Origin: Methanofollis ethanolicus
GTDB lineage: Archaea; Halobacteriota; Methanomicrobia; Methanomicrobiales; Methanofollaceae
Reading direction: 5' to 3'
NCBI RefSeq assembly: GCF_001571385.1
Contig: NZ_BCNW01000001.1
Location: 806,001 to 870,000 of the forward strand
DNA: 64,000 nt
Positions 8,169-17,784 of the stretch are shown here, piece after piece. Numbering within the stretch: position 1 is the first letter of the stretch; each line of letters starts with the position of its first letter. The notes beneath the pieces were generated by a model, which saw only the letters and a program-made list of their open reading frames with translations, did not search any database and was not told the DNA's origin. The position numbers and the translations under genes are program-made.

Positions 8169-9935
8169 TCAAACCCTCCATTCTACAGAGCGTTGATATT
8201 CCCGCCACATCTGTGCATACAAACCGTTCTGCGCAAGAAGATCGTCGTGGGTCCCCTGCTCTTTCACCTCGCCGCTCTGTACGACCAGGATACGGTCAGC
8301 ATTGCGCACAGACGAGAGCCTGTGGGCGATCATCAGCACGGTCTTGTTTGCGGTCAGTTTCTCAAACGCACGCTGGATCTGGTACTCGTTCTCAGGGTCA
8401 GCAAAAGCGGTCGCCTCGTCCAGGACGATGATGGGAGCGTCTTTGAGGATGGTGCGGGCCAGGGCGATGCGTTGCTGTTCGCCGCCAGAGAGATAGACTC
8501 CGTCAGTTCCGATGACTGTGTCCAGGCCCCCGGGAAATTTCTCCAGGATGTCGATACACTGGGCCATCTCAGCCGCTCGCAGCACCTCCTTGCAGTCGGC
8601 GTCAGGTCTGCCGAAGCGAATATTTTCCAGGATGCTCGTTTTGAACAGGCGGGTGTTCTGGAAAACGAACGCGATCTGGTCCATAAGGTCTTTCGACGCC
8701 ATGCGACGTACATCCACGCCGCCCACCTCGACAGACCCCTCCAGAACGTCCCAGAAACGGGGGATCAAACTTGCGATGGTTGTTTTTCCTCCGCCCGACG
8801 GCCCGACCAGCGCATAGGTCTTTCCTTCGGGTATTGCAAAACTCACATTTCCGACCGCTTTTTTCTCGCTTCCAGGATAGGTAAACGAGACATCTCTGAA
8901 AGCAATGGAATGGTCTTTCGGCCGCTCCGGGTGTGTGGGTTCCGGGAGAGGTTCGTGGTCCAGCAGTCCGCCGATACGGTTTACGGCTTCCATCGCCACC
9001 ATATACCCTTCTGCCAGGCTCATGACCCTGTTCATCATCAGTGCACAGACCGGGGTGAAGAGAATGTAGAATATGAAGTTCAGGAGGAAGTTCTGATAGT
9101 CTGGTGCGTGTGCGATGAGCAGCAACCCTGCCGGGACCAGTACGACGAACGTCCCGTTGAGGGCGATCGTGTACTTCGTCATCGGCGACCGGCAGCGAAT
9201 GGCATAGTCCAGCACCCACTTTTTATAATTCTGAATGGACTGATGAAGATTTTTGAATGAGTACACCGTCTGCTGGAAGACTTTCACCACCGGGATGCCG
9301 CGCACATATTCGACGGCCCCGGTGTTCATCTCTTCCAGTGCGTCCATGTATTTCCGGATCGAACCTCTGTCTCCTCCCATCATCTGGTTCAGGTAATACA
9401 CGCTCAGGACCAGGGGGATGAGACACACCAGCCCCAGTCTCCAGTCGAAGACGAAGAGCAGGGCCAGTACGGCGACGGGCATCACCACGGCGCCGGCCAG
9501 GTCGGGCAACAGATGCGCTAAAAAGGTGTGCGTGGTCCCTGCATTGTCGTCGATGATCTTTCTCATGCGCCCGCTGGTGTTCTGGTCGAAGAATCCGAGA
9601 GGCAGGGTGACGATCGTGTGCATGGCCACCTTTCTCATGTTCTTCTCGACGCGGAACGCCGCCAGGTGTGAGCATATCAACGCAACGAAGTAGAGGCCGA
9701 CACCGAGCACTGCAAAACCGACCGCCAGCCAGCCGTACCAGGTGACGCCTGCAGCGGCGGAGAGGTCAGGCCATGCCTGAAAGACGTCCCTGATCACGAA
9801 CCAGATACAGACGAACGGTGCCAGGGAGAGGATGGCACTGATCGCGGACAGGATGCACGCGACCGCGATCAGGGGGCGGTAACTGCCTGCAATATTCAGG
9901 AGCCATGATATCCCTTTTTTATCACTTTCTTTCAC
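8169..9935 (-). CDS. ABC exporter, fused permease-ATPase, subunit 1
   Basis: Half-transporter of 588 residues, first gene of the pair. An N-terminal six-helix region (about 1-320) is followed by a nucleotide-binding domain with Walker A GPSGGGKTT, signature LSGGEQQRIALART, Walker B IIVLDEATAFAD and H-loop MIAHRLSS. Both ATP sites of the pair appear intact, unlike many heterodimers in which one lacks the catalytic Glu. The start is a GTG at 9935 preceded by AGAGGAG. No adjacent regulator or biosynthetic gene hints at the substrate. Confidence 0.92.
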   Translation of the reverse strand: MKESDKKGISWLLNIAGSYRPLIAVACILSAISAILSLAPFVCIWFVIRDVFQAWPDLSAAAGVTWYGWLAVGFAVLGVGLYFVALICSHLAAFRVEKNMRKVAMHTIVTLPLGFFDQNTSGRMRKIIDDNAGTTHTFLAHLLPDLAGAVVMPVAVLALLFVFDWRLGLVCLIPLVLSVYYLNQMMGGDRGSIRKYMDALEEMNTGAVEYVRGIPVVKVFQQTVYSFKNLHQSIQNYKKWVLDYAIRCRSPMTKYTIALNGTFVVLVPAGLLLIAHAPDYQNFLLNFIFYILFTPVCALMMNRVMSLAEGYMVAMEAVNRIGGLLDHEPLPEPTHPERPKDHSIAFRDVSFTYPGSEKKAVGNVSFAIPEGKTYALVGPSGGGKTTIASLIPRFWDVLEGSVEVGGVDVRRMASKDLMDQIAFVFQNTRLFKTSILENIRFGRPDADCKEVLRAAEMAQCIDILEKFPGGLDTVIGTDGVYLSGGEQQRIALARTILKDAPIIVLDEATAFADPENEYQIQRAFEKLTANKTVLMIAHRLSSVRNADRILVVQSGEVKEQGTHDDLLAQNGLYAQMWREYQRSVEWRV

Positions 9936-9989
9936 AAATATCTCCTCTTAGATCTGTTATGCCTCGCTCCGCCCGGTGAAGGAGCGTTC

Positions 9990-9999
9990 ATTCATGAAT
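9990..9999. promoter_or_regulatory. Possible operator ahead of the ABC pair
   Basis: ATTCATGAAT is a perfect 10-bp palindrome about 55 bases upstream of the ABC start codon, inside a longer imperfect symmetry. It could bind a repressor, but it is short and occurs once. The rest of 9936-10192 shows no gene. Confidence 0.25.
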
Positions 10000-10192
10000 A
10001 AATCGTTCCAGGGCGGTTCTTCGCAAAACAGGTACGTGATTTGGCTGTAATCAAGGAAGGCCGAAGATATTTCGGAGAAGAGAGAATTTTCCGGGAATTA
10101 TTCGGGTGGAGGACAAAACCGATATGCTGCCGCCGTCCGTGTGCAGGGCCGTACGGAACCGGAGAGTCGCCCGGTGTTCTGGAAACTCTCCT

Positions 10193-10549
10193 GGAGCATA
10201 TCCCAGAACTCTCGTTCATTCCCCTTTCCCCGCATGCTGAACTCAGGAGAAAATCTCATGGTCGGGTCGATGTCTTCCCGAATTCCCTGAAGAATCGTGC
10301 GAAACCACCGCCTTCCCCTACCTCTCTGCCGGGGGACTGACGCCCCCGGACCCCTGAAACAGGATAGGGTCGGGGAAGAGAGACAAGAGATCCTGATGAA
10401 GGAGATTGTCATCCACCCCCTATCGCAATGATGGGGGGATCGGGGGGTGAAACCCCCCGGACAGGATGCCAGAACAGGATTTTTCAGAACCACATACCGA
10501 TCATTCCATCGACAGGACAGAGGGTAGGATCAGTTTTGGGATGACCTCC
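10193..10549. repeat. Family-2 intergenic element
   Basis: A 357-bp element with imperfect inverted ends (GGAGCATATCCCAGAACT and AGTTTTGGGATGACCTCC). Its interior follows the plan of family 1 (a CCGGGGG-type hairpin, an AGGATAGGGTCGGGGAAG segment, a hairpin with CCCCCC arms), but the termini differ. It is closely related to the copy at 37517. It fills the gap between the ABC promoter and the hypF 3' end. No target duplication was seen. Confidence 0.75.
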
Positions 10550-10584
10550 TGCAAAAAAGTGCGGTGCCGGGGTGTCCTCTTCTC

Positions 10585-12804
10585 TTACTTCTCCCGCGTC
10601 ACCGCCCCGGCCCAGACGCACTGCCCGTAACTGATGCAGCCGTCGCCGAGGGGGTACTCGCGGCTGGTGACGAAGGCGAGGCCTGCCGTCTCGACGCACG
10701 AGCGGATCGTTTCCCTGATCGCCGCGTTGTAGGCGACACCGCCGGAGAGGGCGACCGTCCTGATCCCCCGCTCTTCGGCCGCATGGACCGCGAGGGCGGC
10801 GACGCCGCGGGCGAGGTTGTGCTGCACCGAGGCGGCGATGTCCGCGGCCCGCCCGCCCGCGGCCTGCGCCCTCGCAGCGGTCCGCAGGAGGTCGGTCGTC
10901 TTCAGGACCTCGCAGGACCCGTCGCTGCCGAAGGAGAGGTCCCAGTCTGCGGGCGTCCCCTCCGCCGCCGCCGACTCCAGTTTCATCGCGGGCTCGCCGT
11001 CATAGGTCCTCTCCCGGCAGATGCCGAGGAGGGCCGAGGCCGCGTCGAGAACCCGGCCTGTGCTGCTCGTCATGGGGGTGTTGAACCGCCTCTCAACCTG
11101 CCGCCCGAGGACGCCGAGTTCGACCTCGCCCCAGCCGCGGGCGGCGAGGAGGGTGCGGGTCGCCTCGTCGGGGAGGATGCCGTAGAGCATCCGTTCGGGG
11201 AACTTTGTCGCCAGGTCACCGCCCGGCATCGGCACGGCCTCGATGTGCGCGACCCTCCGGAGGTCGGGCACCGCGCCGGCAAAGACCTCGCCGCCCCAGA
11301 CCGTGCCGTCGTCGCCGTAACCGACGCCGTCTATCGCGATGCCGACGCACTCCTCCGCCGTCACCGCGGCGATATGGGCGCGGTGGTGCTGGACCGCGAC
11401 GAGGTCGGCCCCCCTCTCGTCGGCGAGGTCGTGGGCATAGCGCGTCGAGAGGAAACCGGGGTGGAGGTCGTGGGCGACCACCTCGACCTCCGCGCCGAGG
11501 AGGCGCCCGATCTTCTCCACCGTCTCCTGCAGGTAGGCGAGAGTCGTCGGGTTCCTCACGTTCCCGACATGGGGCGAGGTCACGGCAAAACCGTTCCTGT
11601 ATATCGTCGTCGTGGCGTTCAGTTCCGGGCCGACACCGAGGATGCACCGCGGCCCCAGGTCGACCGCCTTCCTCTTCGGGGCGATGCCGCGGGAGAGCCT
11701 GATGATATACCCGTCCCGCACGACCGAGTCGTCACAGCGGTTCACGATCTCGCGGGTGTGGGCCAGGAAGGCGTCGGCCTGCCCCTTGAGCCCCCTGACC
11801 GCGTCCTCCGTGCCGGTGATCATCGGAGTGCCCGGCATGTTTGCGCTCGTCATGATCAGCAGGTCATGGGAGAGGCGGGCGAAGAGAAGGTGGTGGAGGC
11901 CGGTGTACGGCAGCATCACGCCGATGGTATGGAGGGACGAGATCCCGGCATGGGCATGGACGTCCCGCTTTTTCGCGACGACGATCGGCCTGACGCGGCT
12001 GTGCAGGGCCTCCTCGTCCTCGGGGGAGAGGGCGACGTACCGCGCGGCTGCGGCGCCGTCCCGCACCATCACCGCGAGGGGCTGTTCGGTCCGCCCGAGA
12101 CGGGCCTTGAGAGTGCCCGCCGCCTCCTCGACACAGGCGAGGTGGAAACCGCCGACGCCCCGGATCGCGAGGACCTTCCCGGCGTCCAGGAGTGCCGCCG
12201 CCTCCGCCACCGGGTCGTCGCAGGCGACCTCCAGACCGCCGGGGCCGAGGAGGAGGAGGGACGGGCCGCAGGCCTCGCAGGCGATCGTCTGGGCATGGTG
12301 CCGCCGGCACCCCGGATCGGTGTATTCGGACCCGCACGCGTCACACATCGGGAACTCATCCATCGCCGTCCTCTCCCGGTCATACGGGAGCGTCCTGATG
12401 ATGCTGTACCGCGGCCCGCAGTTCACGCACGACGTCGCCCAGTAGCCCTCGTACCGGCCGCCGGGCGTCTCGATGTCCTGGACACAGGCGTCGCATATCG
12501 CCACGTCCGGCGGGATCATCCCGTCGAGGGTTCCGGTGCCGCTCGACAGAATGGAAAAACCCGGGGCCACCTCGTCGTCGAGGGGGAGCACCTCCACCGA
12601 GTCGATGACGGAGAGGGATGTGCCCTTCGAGACGGCGTCCACGAACTCAGAAAAGCGCGCGCCGGAAGCGGCGACCTCGACACGGCTCCCGAGGTTTTTC
12701 ACCCATCCTGAAATGCCGAATTTCCCGGCGCAGGCATAGACAAAGGGACGAAATCCAACCCCCTGGACAATTCCGCGGATGATGATCTTTCCCCTGTTCT
12801 GCAT
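10585..12804 (-). CDS. hypF: Carbamoyltransferase HypF
   Basis: NiFe-hydrogenase maturation factor that makes the carbamoyl group used with HypE to build the CN ligands of the active site. At 739 residues it is full length, and all four modules are visible: an acylphosphatase domain (IIRGIVQGVGFRPFVYA), paired zinc fingers (CDAC, CVNC, CDAC and CEAC between about 110 and 185), a YrdC-like domain (about 200-380) and a Kae1-like domain with VQHHRAHIAAV and a C-terminal ALSGGVAYN. The start lies about 14 bases below the predicted transcription start. No hydrogenase or other hyp genes are in the window. Confidence 0.96.
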   Translation of the reverse strand: MQNRGKIIIRGIVQGVGFRPFVYACAGKFGISGWVKNLGSRVEVAASGARFSEFVDAVSKGTSLSVIDSVEVLPLDDEVAPGFSILSSGTGTLDGMIPPDVAICDACVQDIETPGGRYEGYWATSCVNCGPRYSIIRTLPYDRERTAMDEFPMCDACGSEYTDPGCRRHHAQTIACEACGPSLLLLGPGGLEVACDDPVAEAAALLDAGKVLAIRGVGGFHLACVEEAAGTLKARLGRTEQPLAVMVRDGAAAARYVALSPEDEEALHSRVRPIVVAKKRDVHAHAGISSLHTIGVMLPYTGLHHLLFARLSHDLLIMTSANMPGTPMITGTEDAVRGLKGQADAFLAHTREIVNRCDDSVVRDGYIIRLSRGIAPKRKAVDLGPRCILGVGPELNATTTIYRNGFAVTSPHVGNVRNPTTLAYLQETVEKIGRLLGAEVEVVAHDLHPGFLSTRYAHDLADERGADLVAVQHHRAHIAAVTAEECVGIAIDGVGYGDDGTVWGGEVFAGAVPDLRRVAHIEAVPMPGGDLATKFPERMLYGILPDEATRTLLAARGWGEVELGVLGRQVERRFNTPMTSSTGRVLDAASALLGICRERTYDGEPAMKLESAAAEGTPADWDLSFGSDGSCEVLKTTDLLRTAARAQAAGGRAADIAASVQHNLARGVAALAVHAAEERGIRTVALSGGVAYNAAIRETIRSCVETAGLAFVTSREYPLGDGCISYGQCVWAGAVTREK

Positions 12805-12840
12805 TGTGTAACCTGCAAAAATTTATTGTGTCATAAGGCG

Positions 12841-12850
12841 ATATATAAAT
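12841..12850 (-). promoter_or_regulatory. TATA box for hypF
   Basis: Read on the minus strand this is ATTTATATAT, about 40 bases upstream of the hypF start, which predicts transcription starting about 14 bases before the ATG. The divergent regulator gene at 12862 begins 12 bases away, so the two promoters overlap. Confidence 0.6.
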
Positions 12851-12861
12851 AGGGTTTTTGC

Positions 12862-13380
12862 GTGACAGGTCATATTCGGATTGTGAATGATCCCGTTGAA
12901 ATGGTTCCGTTGCTGCTCACATTCAATAATCCAAAGTTCAAACAGATGTATGAACTGCTCAACAAGAACTGGATGACCGAGGACGAGCTCTGTGAGCGGT
13001 GCGGAGAACAAGCCTGCGTCGCCTCCTGCCTCTCGATACTCAGGAAGGGGAACCTCATCGAGGAGCAGTGGCGGATGCCCAAGCCCGGCCAGAAGCCGTG
13101 CAAGGAATACAAGACGACATACGGCACCTTCAGGGCAAATTTCCAGTGCACGATGACCGACCTTGCAGACCTGATCTACATCGCCCTGTCCACGGACGAT
13201 AACCTGCGGACGCTCGTGTCCAATATCGACGACGAACTGAAGACCGGAAACTCGTCCATCTCCGATATCGGCCGGAAGTTCGGGGTGTCGTCTCTCTTTG
13301 TCAAGGCACTCTCCAAGAGGATTCCGCACCTTGACGTCAAGGGGCAGGGGCTTGTCTATGCCGACAACAACGGCCGGTGA
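12862..13380 (+). CDS. Winged-helix transcriptional regulator (ArsR-like)
   Basis: Protein of 172 residues with an N-terminal winged-helix region: helix segment FKQMYELLNKNWMTEDELCE, recognition-helix region ACVASCLSILRKGNLIEEQW. The C-terminal half contains a second helix-turn-helix-like stretch, SISDIGRKFGVSSLFVKALS. The start is the GTG at 12862, with an AT-rich TATA-like AAATTTATT about 35 bases upstream. Two Cys pairs (CERCGEQAC, then CLS) might bind metal, but this is not certain. It overlaps the next regulator by 23 bases, so the two are co-transcribed, and it diverges from hypF. Confidence 0.7.
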   Translation: MTGHIRIVNDPVEMVPLLLTFNNPKFKQMYELLNKNWMTEDELCERCGEQACVASCLSILRKGNLIEEQWRMPKPGQKPCKEYKTTYGTFRANFQCTMTDLADLIYIALSTDDNLRTLVSNIDDELKTGNSSISDIGRKFGVSSLFVKALSKRIPHLDVKGQGLVYADNNGR

Positions 13381-14173
13381 TGGCCCTCTCGCCACCCTCC
13401 TGCGGAGTAAACGCGAGACCACCCGGTTCCAGATCCTTGTCGAGGTCGCCGAGCACCAGCCCGCGATCCGCCAGCAGGAGATCGCCGAGAAGATGGGGGT
13501 GACGCCGCAGGCGGTCTCCGAGTACATCCGGGAACTTGCCGACGACGGTTTTATATCTGCCTATGGCCGTGGCAGGTACGAGGTGACGAAAGAAGGGATC
13601 GAGTGGGTGCTGAACAATGCCGAGGTGCTGGAGAACTATGCCCGGCATGTCACCCGCGACGTGATCCAGAAGGTGCGGGTCTGGCCCGCGATCGCCGCCG
13701 GGCCCCTGAAGGAAGGCGACGTTGTCGGCGTCTATATGAAGGACGGCTGGCTGTACGCCGCGAAGGAGGAACGGAACGCGATGGGCGAGGTGATCGCCGA
13801 CGCCGTCGCCGGGCAGGACGTCGGGATCGCGCAACTCACCGGGCTGATCGACCATACCGAGGGGACGGTCCGCGTCCTCAAGGTGCCGCGGATCGAGAGG
13901 GGGGGCTCGCGGAAGGTCGACCTTGCCGGGATGCAGAAGGTCCTTGCCGGGGTGCAGATGGTCGGGGTCGTCGGGCTTGAAGCGGCTATCGCCCTGCGGG
14001 CGGCAGGCCGGGAGCCCGACATCACCTTCGGCTCGCGGGAAGGTGCGGTCGAGGCCGCCTTCCATGGTGTCGAGTGTGCGGTCCTCATCGTCGACGAGGA
14101 GTTCACCGATTTTCTCAAGCGCCTTGAGAGTGCAGGGCTGAACTACACCATCCACGACCTTATCATTCCATGA
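13358..14173 (+). CDS. MarR-type winged-helix regulator with C-terminal sensor-like domain
   Basis: Protein of 271 residues. Residues about 15-80 form a clear winged helix (QQEIAEKMGVTPQAVSEYIR, then DDGFISAYGRGRYEVTKEG). The remaining 190 residues are a conserved archaeal domain without an obvious ligand motif, with a region AGPLKEGDVVGVYMKDGWLY that looks like a small beta-barrel and a C-terminal alpha/beta segment. I do not recognise its effector. The start at ATG 13358 is internal to the upstream gene. Its stop overlaps the helicase start (ATGA at 14170), so all three genes form one operon. Confidence 0.75.
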   Translation: MPTTTAGDGPLATLLRSKRETTRFQILVEVAEHQPAIRQQEIAEKMGVTPQAVSEYIRELADDGFISAYGRGRYEVTKEGIEWVLNNAEVLENYARHVTRDVIQKVRVWPAIAAGPLKEGDVVGVYMKDGWLYAAKEERNAMGEVIADAVAGQDVGIAQLTGLIDHTEGTVRVLKVPRIERGGSRKVDLAGMQKVLAGVQMVGVVGLEAAIALRAAGREPDITFGSREGAVEAAFHGVECAVLIVDEEFTDFLKRLESAGLNYTIHDLIIP

Positions 14174-16191
14174 TTGTCATCATCGCCCCGCAACGGGGCT
14201 CATATAAACTCATTCTTTTTGACGGGCGGTCTGTCAGGGAGACCGGGGTCTTCGAACTCGCCCATTCTACCCGCGGGTATCGGCCGACAAACCTGAAGCT
14301 CCGCGCATCAGGGCGGAGAAATTACCAGAATGTCCCGACAAAGAAACTGATCGACCTGATCCGGGGGTCCGACGTCAGGATCACGAAACCCGAGCCCGGA
14401 CTCCTGGCATTTCTCGGGGACTTCCAGGTCCCGCCGGCGGAGGTGAAACTCTGCCGCATCTGCCTCCTCGAAGACAAGGTGACTCCGCTGTCAAAGAAGA
14501 ACGGCGTGCGCTTCGGCAGGGAGCATATCTGCATGGAGTGCGCCGAGAGGGAACTGCGGCGGGAGATGGGCTATGTGGGTCGTTTCGGCACGCGCTCGTT
14601 CTCGCATATCAGGAGCCTCCTCGACTCGTACCGCGACGTGGACCGTGTGCTCTCCCTCCTCCAGCCCGAGCAGCGTGACCCCTCCCAGACGCTCTTCGAC
14701 CGCATGGAGGCGGTGGAACCGATCGATACGCAGCACATCACCCAGCTGCCTGTGCCCCCCGCCTTTGCAAAGGCCTCGGGCGTCGAGTATCTCACGCCTG
14801 TCCAGCAACTCGCCGTCAATGCTGGCCTCCTGGAACGCCAGGACCTTCTGGTCGTCTCGGCGACGGCAAGCGGCAAGACCTTTGTCGGCGAGATGGCCGG
14901 GCTCAAGAATCTGCTCGAAGGGAAGGGCCGTCTCCTCTTCCTTGTCCCGCTCGTCGCCCTTGCAAATCAGAAATATCTCCGCTTCAGGGAACGCTACAAG
15001 GGCCTCGCCTCCGTCTCCCTCCAGACCGGGAGGAGCCGTCTCAACCTCCCGGAGACGCGGCCTGTCGGCGAGAGGAACACCCGCGCCGAGATCATCGTGG
15101 GCACGTACGAAGGGGTCGACACGGTCTTCCGGAACGGGAAGACCCTCGCGGACATCGGCACCGTGGTGATCGACGAGGTCCAGAACCTCGAAGAACCCGA
15201 GAGGGGCCATCGTCTTGACGGCCTCATCGCCCGGATCAAATACGCCTCGCCGAAGGCCCAGTTCCTGTATCTCTCGGCGACCATCGGGGCCCCGAGCGTC
15301 CTTGCACGAAAACTCGGCGCGAAACTCGTGCGCTACGACAGCAGGCCCGTCCCTCTCGAACGCCACCTGATCTTCTGCGAGAAAAAGAAGAAGATCCAGT
15401 TCATCAAGGCGATGGTGAAGGAGGAGTTCGGGCGGCGGTCCTCGAAGGGGTATCACGGGCAGACGATCGTCTTCACGAATGCCCGGTCGCGGTGCCACAC
15501 CCTTGCAGACGCCCTGGGCCAGAATGTGGCCCGGCCGTACCACTCGGGCCTCACCTCGCAGGAGCGCCGCCAGGTCGAGGACCTCTTCGCCTCGCAGAAG
15601 ATCGCCTGTGTCGTCACGACCGCGGCTCTCGCCGCGGGTGTGGACTTCCCGGCATCCCAGGTGATCTTCGACGCTCTGGCGATGGGGATCAAGTGGCTCA
15701 GCGTGCAGGAGTTCAACCAGATGCTCGGCCGGGCCGGTCGTCCCGACTTCCATGACCAGGGCAGGATCGTCATCCTCGCCGAACCCGGCGCGACCTACTC
15801 GAAGACCTCGAAGGTGACCGAGGAGGAGATGGCGATCCTTCTCCTGAAGGGCGAGATGGAGGAGGTCGCCCCGGTCTATGACCTCGAAGGGAGTTCCGAG
15901 GAATTTGCCGCGAACGCCGTCGCCTGTCACGGCGACGAGGCGCAGATACAGTGGATGGAGCGGCTGATGGTCGGCAGTCTCGAACCAGTCCTCCAGACCC
16001 TGACCGAGACAAAACTGGTGAAGCGGAAGAAGGGGGAGATCGAACTCACTGATCTGGCCAGGGTGATGGCCCGCCACTTCATCGGTGTCGAGAAATTGAT
16101 GCGCGTGCGCGACCTTGTCCGCGAGATGGAGGACCCCCTGATGATCGCCGCCGAGATCGACGGCACAAAAGCGGGGGAGGAGAGGTCGTAG
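14170..16191 (+). CDS. Superfamily-2 DEAD/DEAH-type helicase with N-terminal zinc finger
   Basis: ATP-dependent nucleic-acid helicase of 673 residues. A zinc finger lies near residues 95-123 (CRIC and CMEC). The motor follows: motif I SATASGKT near 230, motif II DEVQ near 334, motif III LSAT, and in domain 2 PYHSGLTSQERRQVE and QMLGRAGRPD (motif VI). A ski2/Hel308-like arrangement is suggested by the GRAGRP motif, but the C-terminal region is shorter than in Hel308. It is coupled to two regulators upstream. Its role in DNA repair or RNA turnover is open. Confidence 0.85.
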   Translation: MIVIIAPQRGSYKLILFDGRSVRETGVFELAHSTRGYRPTNLKLRASGRRNYQNVPTKKLIDLIRGSDVRITKPEPGLLAFLGDFQVPPAEVKLCRICLLEDKVTPLSKKNGVRFGREHICMECAERELRREMGYVGRFGTRSFSHIRSLLDSYRDVDRVLSLLQPEQRDPSQTLFDRMEAVEPIDTQHITQLPVPPAFAKASGVEYLTPVQQLAVNAGLLERQDLLVVSATASGKTFVGEMAGLKNLLEGKGRLLFLVPLVALANQKYLRFRERYKGLASVSLQTGRSRLNLPETRPVGERNTRAEIIVGTYEGVDTVFRNGKTLADIGTVVIDEVQNLEEPERGHRLDGLIARIKYASPKAQFLYLSATIGAPSVLARKLGAKLVRYDSRPVPLERHLIFCEKKKKIQFIKAMVKEEFGRRSSKGYHGQTIVFTNARSRCHTLADALGQNVARPYHSGLTSQERRQVEDLFASQKIACVVTTAALAAGVDFPASQVIFDALAMGIKWLSVQEFNQMLGRAGRPDFHDQGRIVILAEPGATYSKTSKVTEEEMAILLLKGEMEEVAPVYDLEGSSEEFAANAVACHGDEAQIQWMERLMVGSLEPVLQTLTETKLVKRKKGEIELTDLARVMARHFIGVEKLMRVRDLVREMEDPLMIAAEIDGTKAGEERS

Positions 16192-16206
16192 GGCCTCTCC
16201 CTGTCC

Positions 16207-16235
16207 CGGGCCGGAAAAGGCCCGATCTTTTTTGT
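16207..16235 (+). terminator. Hairpin terminator after the helicase gene
   Basis: CGGGCC and GGCCCG pair around a GGAAAA loop and are followed by ATCTTTTTTG. It lies 15 bases after the helicase stop. Confidence 0.7.
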
Positions 16236-16315
16236 TCTGCCCTGTACTTTTGTGCATCTCTCCCCCGCGCCGCGATGGGCGTTCGAGGGCCTGTGATATC
16301 TTTTCTGCTTTATGG

Positions 16316-16594
16316 GGCTTTGTAGAAATCCCCCTCCATCGGTTGATAGTGCGTGCCGATCCTCTGCCTTCCCCTTCCCGTTCGCCGGGGGACTTTTGCC
16401 CCCGGACCCCCGCGCGAGGATTGGTCCCGGGAAGAAAGGGTCGGAGTCCTGGAGGAGGAGGAGACCATCCCTGCCCCTATCGTAATGGCAGGGGGTATGG
16501 GGGGCGGCAGCCCCCCTGGACCAGGCACGTCTGAACAGAATTTTTTCCCCTATCACTTCAGGAAGTACTTTCCCGCAAGGGTTTCTCCAGAGCC
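16316..16594. repeat. Family-1 element with 8-bp target duplication CTTTATGG
   Basis: A 279-bp copy bounded by GGCTTTGTAGAAA and the inverted end TTTCTCCAGAGCC. The 8-bp sequence CTTTATGG precedes it (16308-16315) and follows it (16595-16602), a second independent target duplication of the same length as at 4655. Hairpins: CCGGGGG (16385-16391) with CCCCCGG (16399-16405), and GGGGGGC with GCCCCCC further on. The bases from 16603 to 16739 are AT-rich and carry the promoter of the next small gene. Confidence 0.9.
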
Positions 16595-16739
16595 CTTTAT
16601 GGTGAATTTTCAACGTGGCAATCTGATTTTTGCCAGAATTTTCTTGGATTTTCATATGATATCTTGCCGATGCAGCACCATGAAATTAGATACTCTAATA
16701 TAATATTACTTGATTATGTATGATACACGAGGCGCGGGC

Positions 16740-16931
16740 ATGGACTCCACAGTTTCAACACCACACGAGGCACGATCGATTGCCGCACAGATAAACGGGG
16801 ACGACCTCGACTGTGAAAAAATCGTGACATCCGGGGACGGGGTGCGGGCCCTTCTTGAGAAGAATACAGAGAAACTCCCCCCTGTCGGTGAGATACTGGA
16901 AAGACTCAAAAAATATGAAAATTGCGAATAA
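16740..16931 (+). CDS. Small hypothetical protein
   Basis: A 63-residue acidic protein beginning MDSTVSTPHEARSIAA and ending ILERLKKYENCE. I do not recognise it. The start at 16740 has GAGGCG eight bases upstream, and a TATA-like stretch (TAATATAATATT) lies about 40 bases ahead. In-frame ATG 16716 would sit too close to that TATA box. The helical, charged character would suit a small regulator or antitoxin, but no partner gene is adjacent. Codon use fits the neighbouring genes. Confidence 0.55.
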   Translation: MDSTVSTPHEARSIAAQINGDDLDCEKIVTSGDGVRALLEKNTEKLPPVGEILERLKKYENCE

Positions 16932-16956
16932 ATTTCTCTTTTGACGTGTTCAGGTC

Positions 16957-17784
16957 TCAGGAGAGGCAGACCCAGCGGTCATAGAGGGGATCGCGGTCGC
17001 TCTCCCTGACTTCGGGCGTCCGCCCGACAGAGCGGCACCAGACCGCGACCATGCGTGCCTCCTCTTCCGTGGCGACGGTGATGAGCGTCTCCTCCGAGAG
17101 AGCCAGGAGTTCGAGGGTGAGTCTCTCCCATATTCCGCTGTCGAAGGAGCGGATCGTCCCCATCATAAATGCCGTCCCGTAGGGGACCGGCCTGAAATAG
17201 GTGGTCGCCATCGTCCCGTCGATGCACGCAGTCTCTGCCGGTACCAGACGCCCCTCCTCGAAGCCGCGGGCAAGAAGAGCGGGGTCGTGGTCGTAGGCGA
17301 GCGCCCGCATCCCGGCCGACCTGAGTGCGGCGGCGCCGACACCCGAGCCGCAGCAGCAGTCGATACAGACGGCCCCCTCCTGCCTGCCCCAGACCTCCGT
17401 GACGAGGCCCGCGATCTTTCCCGGCCTGTCAGGCGGGATGTCCTCGATCGACGGTTTGACCTCCCTCAGGATCGCGGCACTGTAATACTCCCGCACCGCG
17501 CCGGTCCAGACCTCCCTGTCCTCCTGGTAGATCTCTCCGTCCGTCCCTTCAAAGAGGTCGATCACCTCTGCCGCCGGCGGGTGGAAGAGGTAGTTCGCCG
17601 CGTACCACGCGCCGCCGCTCCTGAACGCGACGGCCATGAGGTCCTCGTCCTCGTCGACGAGGAGTTTTCCGGCCTCGGAGTCAAGGGAGAGGATGGGTTC
17701 CGCCGTCGCCGGGTCCGCGAGGTCGGCGAACGAGTCCTCGACACATATGAGATCGGTCAGTTCAAGGATTTCCGCTACTTTCAT
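16957..17784 (-). CDS. SAM-dependent methyltransferase-like protein
   Basis: Protein of 275 residues. A glycine motif CIDCCCGSGVGAAALRSAG near residues 140-160 matches Rossmann methyltransferase motif I, followed by ALAYDHDPALLARG, whose acidic residue could bind the ribose of SAM. The N-terminal 120 residues are an uncharacterised acidic domain. The start at ATG 17784 has GGAGGAAGC directly upstream and overlaps the stop of the upstream gene (ATGA), which fixes the operon. The frame stays open further upstream but only as the shadow of that gene. The substrate is unknown. Confidence 0.75.
   Translation of the reverse strand: MKVAEILELTDLICVEDSFADLADPATAEPILSLDSEAGKLLVDEDEDLMAVAFRSGGAWYAANYLFHPPAAEVIDLFEGTDGEIYQEDREVWTGAVREYYSAAILREVKPSIEDIPPDRPGKIAGLVTEVWGRQEGAVCIDCCCGSGVGAAALRSAGMRALAYDHDPALLARGFEEGRLVPAETACIDGTMATTYFRPVPYGTAFMMGTIRSFDSGIWERLTLELLALSEETLITVATEEEARMVAVWCRSVGRTPEVRESDRDPLYDRWVCLS

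Noticed and set aside
10564-12711. A 715-residue plus-strand open frame
   Set aside because: It is antisense to hypF, whose motifs are complete. High third-position GC keeps the opposite frame open.
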